A stretch of DNA of 6,738 bases from Porticoccaceae bacterium (GCA_003491845.1 DNBN01000310.1:1800-8537); one strand, 5' to 3'. Numbered from the stretch's first letter, positions 1 through 6,738 are shown. The notes: generated from the sequence alone by a model not told the origin. Translations and numbers: made by a program.

Positions 1-288
1 AAATCAATACTTAATACGATTGGGACATTGTTTTTTGGGATTCCACTTTGCTGGCTTGTCCTAATACGCGGCATGTGGGGGAAATCCAGTCTAATTAATA
101 GCCCAATGATGAATTTTGAAACGTCAATGAGCGGCTTTGGAATGTATGTGAAATATTTGATGGCAGCTTTCCTTATGGTTTTTGCACTAAGTATGATTTT
201 GCAGTTTACCGCCTACCTATTTCAGTCAATGGCAGACATTCAGGAAAATATTACTGATGATTTGGATGCGGAAGGGGCTACTGAATAA
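1..288 (+). CDS. TRAP transporter small permease (DctQ), 3' part only
   Basis: This is the C-terminal 95 residues of a DctQ-type small membrane subunit of a sodium-coupled tripartite (TRAP) organic-acid importer in the inner membrane. The reading frame is open to the left edge, so the true start lies upstream. Two hydrophobic segments are visible, about residues 7-23 (GTLFFGIPLCWLVLI) and 49-73 (YVKYLMAAFLMVFALSMI), matching the last two of the four helices expected in DctQ. Between them lies a short loop with an E-T-S element, as in the mannitol/chloroaromatic-type DctQ group. The protein ends in an acidic tail (DDLDAEGATE). The stop codon overlaps the next start by one base (TAATG), which implies translational coupling with the DctM gene. 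The family call rests on this pairing as much as on the short sequence. The substrate cannot be told from this fragment. Confidence 0.85.
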   Translation, partial: KSILNTIGTLFFGIPLCWLVLIRGMWGKSSLINSPMMNFETSMSGFGMYVKYLMAAFLMVFALSMILQFTAYLFQSMADIQENITDDLDAEGATE

Positions 289-2939
289 TGGAACTTTTAT
301 TCCTAGCAATCCTATTTTTGTTGATGATGTATGCCCTTGGTTCTGGCTATCCCGTTGCATTTGCATTACCGGGTGCTGCCATCGTTACAATCACTCTTGC
401 CGGCCTAACTGGAACACTTTTTGAAGGCGATAGCGGTGCTTATTTTATTCAGGATGGGCCTATTGAATGGCTAACGGCAGGTGTTACAAACTTTCGGGGA
501 ATTTATTGGGAGGTGGAACGGGACACCCTCATAGCGATCCCATTATTCATATTCATGGGCATCATGCTCCAGCGATCAAAGATTGCTGAAGATCTTCTTG
601 TCACCATGGCACAATTATTCGGAGCCGTTCCCGGCGGGCTCGGCATTTCAGTGGTATTTGTAGGGGGGCTTTTAGCTGCGACCACCGGTATTGTGGGCGC
701 GACGGTTGTTGCAATGGGCCTGATTTCGTTGCCAGCTATGTTGCGCAACAACTATTCAAAACCCCTTGCAACAGGCGCGATATGCGCATCAGGCACTTTA
801 GGACAGATTATTCCACCCTCAATTGTTCTAATTATCTTAGCCGATCAGCTGGCAAGTGCTGCCGATCAAGCGGCAACGGCGCGTAAAGCGTTATACAAGC
901 AAGCAACTGGTCAGTTCAGCATGCCGTCTGAATTTAATATCATTTCAACTAGTGCCGGAGACATGTTCCTTGGCGCTTTTTTGCCTGGAATTTTGCTTGT
1001 TGGTATCTACATGGCCTACATCTTGATTGCTGCGTTAATTCGCCCTTCTTTAGCACCCGCTGTAAAATATGATGGTAAATTATTAGAAAGAAGCTTTCTG
1101 TTAAAAGTGGCTCTAGCTTTGGTGCCGCCCCTACTGCTAATTTTTCTAGTCCTCGGTTCGATCATTGCAGGTATTGCTACGGTAAACCAAGCTGGAGCAA
1201 TCGGCGCGGTAGGAGCTCTGATTATGGCAGGCTACAAACTCCATGAGGGATCAAAATCTGCTTTTTACCCATCGATCTTAACCATCATTTCGCTTTTATT
1301 GATTTGGCTTTTTAAATCTAACTTTAATCTTAGCATCAAGACCGTTACGGATCCCTCTGACTGGTTTGGGGTGTTTTTCGTCACGTTAGCTGTTATTGGC
1401 CTTTGTACTGGTATCGCATGGAGCGGATGGCGCGCGTTTAAGATTGAAGACACGCTTCGTGAAGTCATGTCTGAAACAGCAAAGACAACCTCCCTTGTCT
1501 TTATTATTCTGCTCGGCGCCGCAATGCTGACGGCTGCTTTCCGAGGGTTTGGCGGCGAAGAAGTTGTAAAGCACTTCCTATCAGGCTTGCCCGGAGGGTT
1601 TTGGGCACAATTCATGGTAGTCATGCTGGTAATATTCCTGCTTGGTTTCTTTCTCGACTTTATTGAGATTGCAGTGGTCGTGGTACCAATCGTTGCGCCA
1701 ATTTTGCTTGCTGATCCATCTGCCAATATAACAGCTGTTTGGCTTGGCGTTATGATTGGCCTCAACATTCAAACCTCATTCCTCACGCCACCATTTGGTT
1801 TTGCATTATTTTATCTACGGGGAGTGGCATCCAAAGCAGTCAAAACCATAGACATGTATAAAGGCGTCGTTCCGTTTATTGGTCTACAATTACTAGGACT
1901 TGCAATCGTAGGTTTTAATCCAAGTTTGGTGAACTACCTTCCAACCAAAACATTTTTATCAAGTGAGACTGCGCCGCCACCAAAAAACCCACGCCTACAG
2001 TTGTGCTTAGAAAACCACCTATTTAGTTTTTATGATGCCAATAAGAGCGAATATTTATCGCAAGTTAGTTTGCTAAATAATCTTGATTATTCTTCACTTC
2101 CAGAAACAACGAGGGCGGGGCTTCAGCGCAGTTTAAAATCTGCTGGTGATATTTTCATTTTGATGGACGAAATCAAGGAAGCTCAAGCTGAAATGGCACG
2201 TGCATCAGTTGCTTATGCGCCAATTCATACTGAGGTTCGCAGCCTTGAACGCACCATCAAACAAAATCAAGAAGAGATCAAAACTTTAAAAAATCAATTA
2301 AGGGGAACTGACGACATTAGCAAAAAGACCCACATCGAACAGTCAATCTCAACTCTTGAGGCCAACATTAAAGAAAAACTCGCATTAATTCCAAGCAGTT
2401 GGCAGAAAACAAATAAAGATTTTAAACTCATAACAACAAAATTAAATCGTGCGCGCATGCAATTCCGACGTCAATCAGATCAAGCCTATTCTGAAATCCG
2501 TGGAATAGTGAATTCAATCAACTCTGTTTCCATTTTGGATGAGGCCCGCCAAGACATAATCAATGTTAAAGCTCGGATAGGGCAACAATCTGTTGATGAG
2601 GCACTGAGCGAAATCAAAACAGCCTATAGTGCACTAACCAAAATCCCTGGCGCCAATAATGCCGCCAAATCATTGTCAGATGCCCGCCGTTTGATCGATA
2701 GAAAAGATCCGAATTTACCAAAAGCTGGTGCATTTGTTGATGAAACATTAGCTTCAATTAACGCCGAATTAACTTGGCGAGGTGAAGCTAAACAGGGCCC
2801 ATATGAAAAACTTGCAGCATTTGAAGCTTACGCAAGATCAAATCTTGGCCTGCGTGAACAGGACAGGCTGAACCCAGAGCAAGTTGACTCAATCACATCA
2901 TGCTTAGCAAAACATAGGAGCCTTGCTCTTCAATTTTAA
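288..2939 (+). CDS. TRAP transporter large permease (DctM) with long coiled-coil C-terminal extension
   Basis: This is the main transport subunit of a TRAP system, a polytopic inner-membrane protein that moves a substrate handed over by a periplasmic DctP protein using the sodium gradient. The membrane core spans about residues 1-550. It carries the DctM signature near 128-180 (LLAATTGIVGATVVAMG, then ICASGTLGQIIPPSIV) and the second-half counterpart near 455-505 (FLDFIEIAVVVVPIVAPI, then NIQTSFLTPPFGFALFYLRG). These resemble the mannitol/chloroaromatic group. The core is longer than the usual 430 or so residues because of a hydrophilic insert at about 186-222 and extra hydrophobic segments at about 326-343 and 360-380. 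Residues 555-883 are an added hydrophilic, mostly helical tail with heptad-like stretches at about 646-700 and no transmembrane segment; I recognise no catalytic domain in it. The ATG at 288 overlaps the dctQ stop, and AAGGGG lies 10 bases upstream. The membrane call is firm; the role of the tail is unknown. Confidence 0.93.
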   Translation: MELLFLAILFLLMMYALGSGYPVAFALPGAAIVTITLAGLTGTLFEGDSGAYFIQDGPIEWLTAGVTNFRGIYWEVERDTLIAIPLFIFMGIMLQRSKIAEDLLVTMAQLFGAVPGGLGISVVFVGGLLAATTGIVGATVVAMGLISLPAMLRNNYSKPLATGAICASGTLGQIIPPSIVLIILADQLASAADQAATARKALYKQATGQFSMPSEFNIISTSAGDMFLGAFLPGILLVGIYMAYILIAALIRPSLAPAVKYDGKLLERSFLLKVALALVPPLLLIFLVLGSIIAGIATVNQAGAIGAVGALIMAGYKLHEGSKSAFYPSILTIISLLLIWLFKSNFNLSIKTVTDPSDWFGVFFVTLAVIGLCTGIAWSGWRAFKIEDTLREVMSETAKTTSLVFIILLGAAMLTAAFRGFGGEEVVKHFLSGLPGGFWAQFMVVMLVIFLLGFFLDFIEIAVVVVPIVAPILLADPSANITAVWLGVMIGLNIQTSFLTPPFGFALFYLRGVASKAVKTIDMYKGVVPFIGLQLLGLAIVGFNPSLVNYLPTKTFLSSETAPPPKNPRLQLCLENHLFSFYDANKSEYLSQVSLLNNLDYSSLPETTRAGLQRSLKSAGDIFILMDEIKEAQAEMARASVAYAPIHTEVRSLERTIKQNQEEIKTLKNQLRGTDDISKKTHIEQSISTLEANIKEKLALIPSSWQKTNKDFKLITTKLNRARMQFRRQSDQAYSEIRGIVNSINSVSILDEARQDIINVKARIGQQSVDEALSEIKTAYSALTKIPGANNAAKSLSDARRLIDRKDPNLPKAGAFVDETLASINAELTWRGEAKQGPYEKLAAFEAYARSNLGLREQDRLNPEQVDSITSCLAKHRSLALQF

Positions 2940-3001
2940 TATGAATCGCGCAAGACCCGTCAGCAATTTGCACTTAAAAAATAGAATAGTGGAGATAACG
3001 T

Positions 3002-4141
3002 ATGTCAAACCAAAGTGACAAGGGGGGTATTAATACCCAAGCCGTTTTGGCCATGCGCGGTGCAGGCTATTATTCCGAAAGAACTGCAGGTGCACGAGAT
3101 GTCATTAATGATGCAAGAGAACTAGTACTAACGGCACTTGAGACTCTTTCCGATGCAGGAAGCCTGAGAATTGCAGATTTTGGCGCTGCCGATGGTGGTA
3201 CTAGCCAACAAATGTGGAGTACGGTTATAGAAATGCTCCGCAAGTCCGGAGACAACCGGCAAATTGAAATACTCTACACCGACCTTGCAAGTAATGATTT
3301 TTCAACCCTGTTCAGAATGATGCAAGGTATGCAAGGTAGCCCAACCCATGCCTATCAAAAGCATCATGAGAATGTTTTTGTGCATGGGTGTGGAACCGGT
3401 TTTCACCAACAACTAATGGCGAGTGAATCCCTGCATTTAGGGTTTAGCGCCACCGCAATGCATTATGTTTCAGTCAAACCGCTGGAAATTCCAAAACATG
3501 TGCATGCCGCAAGAGCTGATCATACTAGTAATGCAGCCTTTGCAGAGCAAGCGGCGCTTGATTGGCAAAACATCTTGCTTGCCCGCGCTGCTGAGCTGGT
3601 CCCAGGAGGGCGTTTTATTGCGCTTAATTTTGGCATAGACGAAAAGGGGCGCTACCTAGGCAATACTGGCGGGGTTCATATGTTTGACCAGTTTCACAAA
3701 CATTGGAATGCCCTATATCAGGACAATACTATCACCAAAGATGAATATGAAAAGGCAACATTCGCACAATACTACCGCAATATTAACGAGTTTTGTGCGC
3801 CCTTCAATGACCCACAAAGTCCAGTCAGTAAAGCCGGTTTGGTGCTAAAATCCTGTCACAGCAAGCTCACAAAATGCCCCTATGAAGCAGCATTCGTAAA
3901 AGCCGGTGGAGCTGGCGGATCAATGACAAACGCTGAATACGCCGATAGCCTTATTCCAACCATGCGATCTTGGTCTGAAACGGTTTTCAGAACAGCAATT
4001 TCTGATCGAAGTGACGATGAAAGCCTTCAAATCATTGATCGTTTTTATAAGGCCTATCGTGACGAGGTTGCGGCAAACCCAATCGGTCATGCAATGGACT
4101 ATGTCCACATTATTCTCGATATAGAAAAGACTGCTAATTAG
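3002..4141 (+). CDS. SABATH-like SAM-dependent carboxyl methyltransferase
   Basis: This 379-residue soluble protein is probably a methyltransferase that uses S-adenosylmethionine to esterify a small carboxylic acid. It matches the SABATH layout (plant salicylate, jasmonate and indole-acetate methyltransferases) in order. The N-terminal M-R-G-A-G-Y-Y element is at 18-24. The SAM motif IADFGAADGGTS (57-68) corresponds to plant IADLGCSSGPNT. YTDLASNDFSTLF (92-104) corresponds to plant LNDLPGNDFNTLF, with D94 a likely ribose or amino-acid contact of SAM. SLHLGFSATAMHYVS (143-157) corresponds to the plant SLH..HSSYSLHWLS region, and PGGRFIALNFG (201-211) fits the late core strand. By eye, the plant carboxylate-clamping Trp is Tyr155 here and the N-terminal Gln is not obvious, so the acceptor may differ. 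Length fits the family (350-390). GGAG sits 7 bases before the ATG. The 62-base gap from the TRAP gene suggests co-transcription. The substrate is unknown. Confidence 0.8.
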   Translation: MSNQSDKGGINTQAVLAMRGAGYYSERTAGARDVINDARELVLTALETLSDAGSLRIADFGAADGGTSQQMWSTVIEMLRKSGDNRQIEILYTDLASNDFSTLFRMMQGMQGSPTHAYQKHHENVFVHGCGTGFHQQLMASESLHLGFSATAMHYVSVKPLEIPKHVHAARADHTSNAAFAEQAALDWQNILLARAAELVPGGRFIALNFGIDEKGRYLGNTGGVHMFDQFHKHWNALYQDNTITKDEYEKATFAQYYRNINEFCAPFNDPQSPVSKAGLVLKSCHSKLTKCPYEAAFVKAGGAGGSMTNAEYADSLIPTMRSWSETVFRTAISDRSDDESLQIIDRFYKAYRDEVAANPIGHAMDYVHIILDIEKTAN

Positions 4142-4154
4142 ACAATCTTTTCTA
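4122..4154. terminator. Inverted repeat at the convergent gene ends, possible terminator
   Basis: TAGAAAAGA (4122-4130) and TCTTTTCTA (4146-4154) form a perfect 9-base inverted repeat around a 15-base loop. The loop contains the palindrome CTAATTAG and the methyltransferase stop codon. It lies just where two genes converge (48 bases between their stops), the expected place for a bidirectional terminator. The stem is AT-rich and no clean run of T follows it, so an intrinsic terminator is only a possibility. Confidence 0.3.
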
Positions 4155-4189
4155 AATTACTCAGCACTTATCAATTTGTCTTTTAGGTG

Positions 4190-5785
4190 TTAATAGCCAA
4201 TGGCGCATCCATCTTTGCGTGGGTCAGACCCAGCAATTAATAAATCTGTATCCCAATCAATAAAGATTGCTTGCGAGCCACCGATAGGCTTGCTAGCTGG
4301 CTGAATATTGTGCCCAAGTGCACGCAATGATTCACGGATTTCATCACTAATTGGCTCTTCAACCTCAACAACATCACTAAACGGGTCCGGCATAAAGCGT
4401 GGCATGTCCTGCGCTTCTTGAATATCCATCCCATAATCGAAAAGACGAGTCAAAAACTGCATATGGCCGAACGCCTGATATTCACCGCCCATAACGCCAA
4501 ATGGCATTACGGTTTTACCATCCTTAGTGGCCATGCCCGGAATGATCGTATGAAGCGGGCGTTTGCCAGGTTCAATACAATTTGGATGACCTGGCTCAAC
4601 TACAAATCCCTGGCCCCGGTTTTGCAAAATGACACCTGATTTTGGCGCAAGAATACCGGCACCAAAATTATGAAACACAGTGTTTATAAAACTACATGCA
4701 TTCCGATCTTTATCAACAACACTGATGTAAACTGTACTTTTATGCTTAGGAAGTGTGGTTTCAGGAAGTTTATCAAGTGCCCTATTTGGGTTAATTTGAG
4801 CGCGGATGAGATCAGCTGTCTCCTGACTTAACATGTCATCAATCGGCATGGCAGAAAACTCCGGATCAGACAAATATAGGTTTCGATCACGATAAGCTAT
4901 TCGGCCTGCTTCAATCTCATGGTGAATACGTTCAACAGAAATAGGATGATCACCAAACTTATCTACACCGGACATAATGTTTAGCAACATCAAGGCTATG
5001 ACGCCTTGCCCATTTGGCGGACATTCCCAAATATCATAACCACGGAAGTTGGTTTTAATCGGTGTAACATAATTTGCCAATGCCGAGTCAAGATCAGCTT
5101 GTGTGTGTAAACCACCAAGTGTATTTAGCTTGGTTAAAATATCGTCTGCTACCCAGCCTTCATAAAATCCAGCGCGGCCATTTTTTGCAACAGCCTCCAA
5201 TGCTTTGGAGAGGTTTTTATTAATAAACCGATCGCCCATTCTATAATTTTCACCATTTTTAAGGTATAGCGCACTCAAATCGGCATCACCCAAAATTAGC
5301 TCGCGACTTGCAGCAAAATCTGCTTCAACTCGTTGACCAATCGGAAATCCGTCGCGGGCATAGCCAATTGCTGGCTGAAGAAGATCGCCAAGCGATTTTT
5401 TTCCATAATCACGATTCAATTGTACCCAAGCATCAATTGCTGTTGGCACTGTCACTGCATGAGGGGATTGTTGAGGAATCTCTTTGATTCCCTGTGCCAA
5501 CAACCAATCAGCGGTTAAACTCATTGGCGCACGGCCAGATCCATTCAAGGCAATAACCTTGTCGCTACCAGCTTCTGAATAAAGGCAGAAGCAGTCACCA
5601 CCAATACCTGTAGATTCTGGCTCTACAACCGCTTGTACGGCACTCGCAGCTATGGCTGCGTCCATTGCATTTCCGCCATTTTGAAGAACTGTGACCGCAG
5701 CCTGAGTTGATAAGGGATTAGACGTGCTAGCCATCCCATTTGGGGCTAGAACTGGTGACCGACCCGGCCGTTGTAAACTACGCAT
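4190..5785 (-). CDS. Gamma-glutamyltransferase-like Ntn amidohydrolase (not a classical glutathione GGT)
   Basis: This is an N-terminal-nucleophile hydrolase of the gamma-glutamyltranspeptidase superfamily, 531 residues from the ATG and close to the family length. Such proteins cut themselves into a large and a small subunit. The expected cut is before Thr351 in KST-VYISVVDKD, leaving a small subunit of about 181 residues with the nucleophile at its N-terminus. Other signatures are NGGNAMDAAIA (37-47), GIGGD (60-64), the oxyanion GG at 433-434 in FGVMGGEYQAFGH, and the SDPRKDGCAIGY end. The Arg, Asp and Ser-Ser that hold the gamma-glutamyl group in the E. coli enzyme are by eye Ser83, a Gly/Gln position at 391-393 and His412-Thr413. 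This pattern matches the GGT-like group that includes oxamate amidohydrolase rather than glutathione hydrolases. No signal peptide is seen, so it is probably cytoplasmic. A GTG three bases upstream (5788) is the alternative start. The amide substrate is unknown. Confidence 0.9.
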   Translation of the reverse strand: MRSLQRPGRSPVLAPNGMASTSNPLSTQAAVTVLQNGGNAMDAAIAASAVQAVVEPESTGIGGDCFCLYSEAGSDKVIALNGSGRAPMSLTADWLLAQGIKEIPQQSPHAVTVPTAIDAWVQLNRDYGKKSLGDLLQPAIGYARDGFPIGQRVEADFAASRELILGDADLSALYLKNGENYRMGDRFINKNLSKALEAVAKNGRAGFYEGWVADDILTKLNTLGGLHTQADLDSALANYVTPIKTNFRGYDIWECPPNGQGVIALMLLNIMSGVDKFGDHPISVERIHHEIEAGRIAYRDRNLYLSDPEFSAMPIDDMLSQETADLIRAQINPNRALDKLPETTLPKHKSTVYISVVDKDRNACSFINTVFHNFGAGILAPKSGVILQNRGQGFVVEPGHPNCIEPGKRPLHTIIPGMATKDGKTVMPFGVMGGEYQAFGHMQFLTRLFDYGMDIQEAQDMPRFMPDPFSDVVEVEEPISDEIRESLRALGHNIQPASKPIGGSQAIFIDWDTDLLIAGSDPRKDGCAIGY

Positions 5786-5790
5786 CACAT

Positions 5791-5796
5791 TTCCTC
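5791..5796 (-). promoter_or_regulatory. Ribosome binding site choosing the ATG start of the GGT-like gene
   Basis: Read on the minus strand this is GAGGAA. The GAGG core lies 7 bases before the ATG at 5785 but only 4 before the in-frame GTG at 5788. The spacing therefore favours the ATG, giving 531 rather than 532 residues. Confidence 0.6.
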
Positions 5797-5865
5797 ATAA
5801 TAAAACCTTAAAAACAACTTGAGGTCAGAGTAATACAGTACCTAGGCTTATTTGAGCAATATAAT

Positions 5866-5896
5866 ATCACCAGCCATATAAGCAGCGCGAGGTGAT
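5866..5896. repeat. Short inverted repeat upstream of the mmsB-like gene
   Basis: ATCACC (5866-5871) and GGTGAT (5891-5896) form a 6-base inverted repeat with a 19-base spacer. It overlaps the candidate -10 and the region just before the ribosome site of the dehydrogenase gene. It could be an operator half-site pair or a weak hairpin in the leader. The arms are short and the spacer long, so chance is a real possibility. Confidence 0.2.
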
Positions 5897-5911
5897 GGTA
5901 AGGAGAAAAAC

Positions 5912-6738
5912 ATGAAAATTGGGTTCATTGGACTAGGTAATATGGGCGCTCCAATGGTGAAACGACTTGTGGCATCAGGTCACGACATCACTGGTTATGA
6001 TGTAATGGGGAGCGCTATGGCTGCTTTATCAGAAGTAAAAATGAGTTTTTCCAAAGACATTTTAACAGCAGCCCGCGAACAGGACGTTGTCATAACAATG
6101 CTTCCCAACGGTGAAGCGCTTATCAAGGTTGTAGAAGCAATCATTCCTGTTATGCCGAAGGGATCATGTTTTATTGATTGCTCAACAGTTGATATAAATA
6201 TTACAAGGCAGGTGGCTACACTGCTAAAAAATGCGGCCATTCACGTGCTTGACGCTCCAGTCTCAGGTGGTGTCGGCGGCGCTGTCGCAGGCACACTCAC
6301 TTTTATGGTTGGTGGCAGTGAAGATAGCTTTGCCATAGGAAACCCACTTTTCAAAATCATGGGTCAACGTGTTATTCATTGTGGTGCTGACGGCGCCGGA
6401 CAGGCAGCCAAAATTTGTAATAATATGATCCTCGGTGTTACCATGATAGCAACATGTGAAGCCTTTGCACTTGCTGATGATTTGGCACTAGATCGGCAAA
6501 AGCTTTTTGATGTTGTCAGCACCTCATCAGGAAATAGCTGGTCAATGAGCACCTATTGTCCAGCACCTGGAGTTGGACCAGAAAGCCCATCTGACAATGA
6601 TTACTTACCTGGTTTTTCAGCTTCTTTAATGCTGAAAGATTTGAAGCTTTCTCAAGAAGCCGCAACAATCCACGGCACACCAACCAGAGCCGGTCAACTT
6701 GCTTTGGAATTATATCAAAATTTTGTTAAATCAAGCAA
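5912..6738 (+). CDS. mmsB: 3-hydroxyisobutyrate dehydrogenase, 3' end cut by the window
   Basis: This enzyme oxidises (S)-3-hydroxyisobutyrate to methylmalonate semialdehyde with NAD+ in valine breakdown; close relatives act on other short beta-hydroxy acids. The first 275 residues are present and the frame is open at the right edge, so about 20 residues are missing relative to the usual 290-300. The start has a Rossmann NAD site, GFIGLGNMG (4-12). The substrate motif DAPVSGG is at 114-120, and GAGQAAKICNN (161-171) carries the catalytic lysine at Lys167. The stretch CPAPGVGPESPSDNDY, GFSASLMLKDL (216-244) is typical of true hydroxyisobutyrate dehydrogenases and argues against tartronate semialdehyde reductase or the GLYR-type relatives. 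The ATG at 5912 has AGGAG six bases upstream. It is transcribed divergently from the GGT-like gene. No other valine-pathway gene (such as mmsA) is visible, so the pathway placement rests on the family. Confidence 0.9.
   Translation, partial: MKIGFIGLGNMGAPMVKRLVASGHDITGYDVMGSAMAALSEVKMSFSKDILTAAREQDVVITMLPNGEALIKVVEAIIPVMPKGSCFIDCSTVDINITRQVATLLKNAAIHVLDAPVSGGVGGAVAGTLTFMVGGSEDSFAIGNPLFKIMGQRVIHCGADGAGQAAKICNNMILGVTMIATCEAFALADDLALDRQKLFDVVSTSSGNSWSMSTYCPAPGVGPESPSDNDYLPGFSASLMLKDLKLSQEAATIHGTPTRAGQLALELYQNFVKSS

Larger units (their letters stand above)
5786..5911. promoter_or_regulatory. Divergent intergenic region with probable promoters for both flanking genes
   Basis: This 126-base AT-rich stretch separates two divergent genes, so it must hold at least one promoter in each direction unless transcription enters from farther away. 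A weak minus-strand candidate is TTGCTC (5854-5859) with TATTAC (5830-5835), 18 bases apart. A weak plus-strand candidate is TTGAGC (5852-5857) with TATAAG (5877-5882), 19 bases apart. The two -35 candidates overlap, which would tie the two genes to shared control. These hexamers are poor enough to be chance in AT-rich DNA. An AGGAG ribosome site at 5901-5905 serves the plus-strand gene. Confidence 0.35.

Noticed and set aside
28..288. A complete 86-residue gene starting at TTG 28.
   Set aside because: The frame is open to the left edge, and the protein is clearly the last part of a four-helix DctQ subunit, so the TTG is an internal leucine codon.
1265..1768. A 167-codon open frame on the minus strand inside the TRAP large permease gene.
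   Set aside because: It lies fully within a convincing membrane protein gene, has a composition typical of an antisense shadow (many Thr, Ser, Ile, Pro) and shows no family motif.
2940..3001. A promoter between the DctM and methyltransferase genes (TTGCAC at 2968-2973).
   Set aside because: No acceptable -10 box lies 16-19 bases downstream, where the ribosome site already begins; co-transcription with the TRAP genes is simpler.
3320..3337. Tandem copy of ATGCAAGGT giving Met-Gln-Gly twice in the methyltransferase.
   Set aside because: It is only two 9-base units, in frame, within a variable helix after the NDFSTLF motif; a small slippage event or chance.
4418..4639. A 73-codon plus-strand open frame within the GGT-like gene.
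   Set aside because: It is antisense to conserved catalytic-domain sequence of the hydrolase and resembles no known protein.
5995..6240. An 81-codon minus-strand open frame at the start of the mmsB-like gene.
   Set aside because: It is antisense to the Rossmann domain of a clear dehydrogenase gene and has no plausible ribosome site or motif of its own.

Overview
The window looks like chromosomal DNA from an AT-leaning, probably marine or host-associated alphaproteobacterium. This rests on the protein families present (a TRAP transporter of the DctQ/DctM type, an MmsB-like dehydrogenase, a cytoplasmic gamma-glutamyltransferase-like amidohydrolase) and on codon use. The taxon is inferred and cannot be fixed from the sequence alone. 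Coding density is high, with no gene-free stretch above about 126 bases. I saw no tRNA, rRNA, CRISPR array, insertion sequence or phage gene.

Layout. Bases 1-288 hold the 3' end of a TRAP small permease gene (DctQ). It overlaps by one base with a TRAP large permease gene (DctM, 288-2939), whose product has a normal membrane core plus a roughly 330-residue soluble, partly coiled-coil tail. After 62 bases, on the same strand, comes a methyltransferase (3002-4141) that reads as a bacterial member of the SABATH carboxyl-methyltransferase family, best known from plants. These three genes probably form one transcription unit; the substrate-binding protein gene (DctP) is presumably upstream of the window. 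A convergent gene on the minus strand (4190-5785) encodes a gamma-glutamyltransferase-like Ntn hydrolase that keeps the catalytic threonine but has lost the residues that hold a gamma-glutamyl group. A short divergent intergenic region follows (5786-5911). A 3-hydroxyisobutyrate dehydrogenase (mmsB-like) then starts at 5912 and runs off the right edge with about 20 residues missing.

How it may work together. TRAP systems import organic acids with sodium, SABATH enzymes methylate carboxylates, GGT-like hydrolases split amide bonds, and MmsB-type enzymes oxidise short beta-hydroxy acids. All four activities concern small carboxylates, so a shared catabolic or modification route for an imported acid or amide is possible. 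However, only the first three genes are plausibly co-transcribed. The hydrolase and the dehydrogenase sit on divergent units, so the wider pathway is a hypothesis. The least ordinary items are the SABATH-like methyltransferase beside a TRAP transporter and the long tail on DctM.
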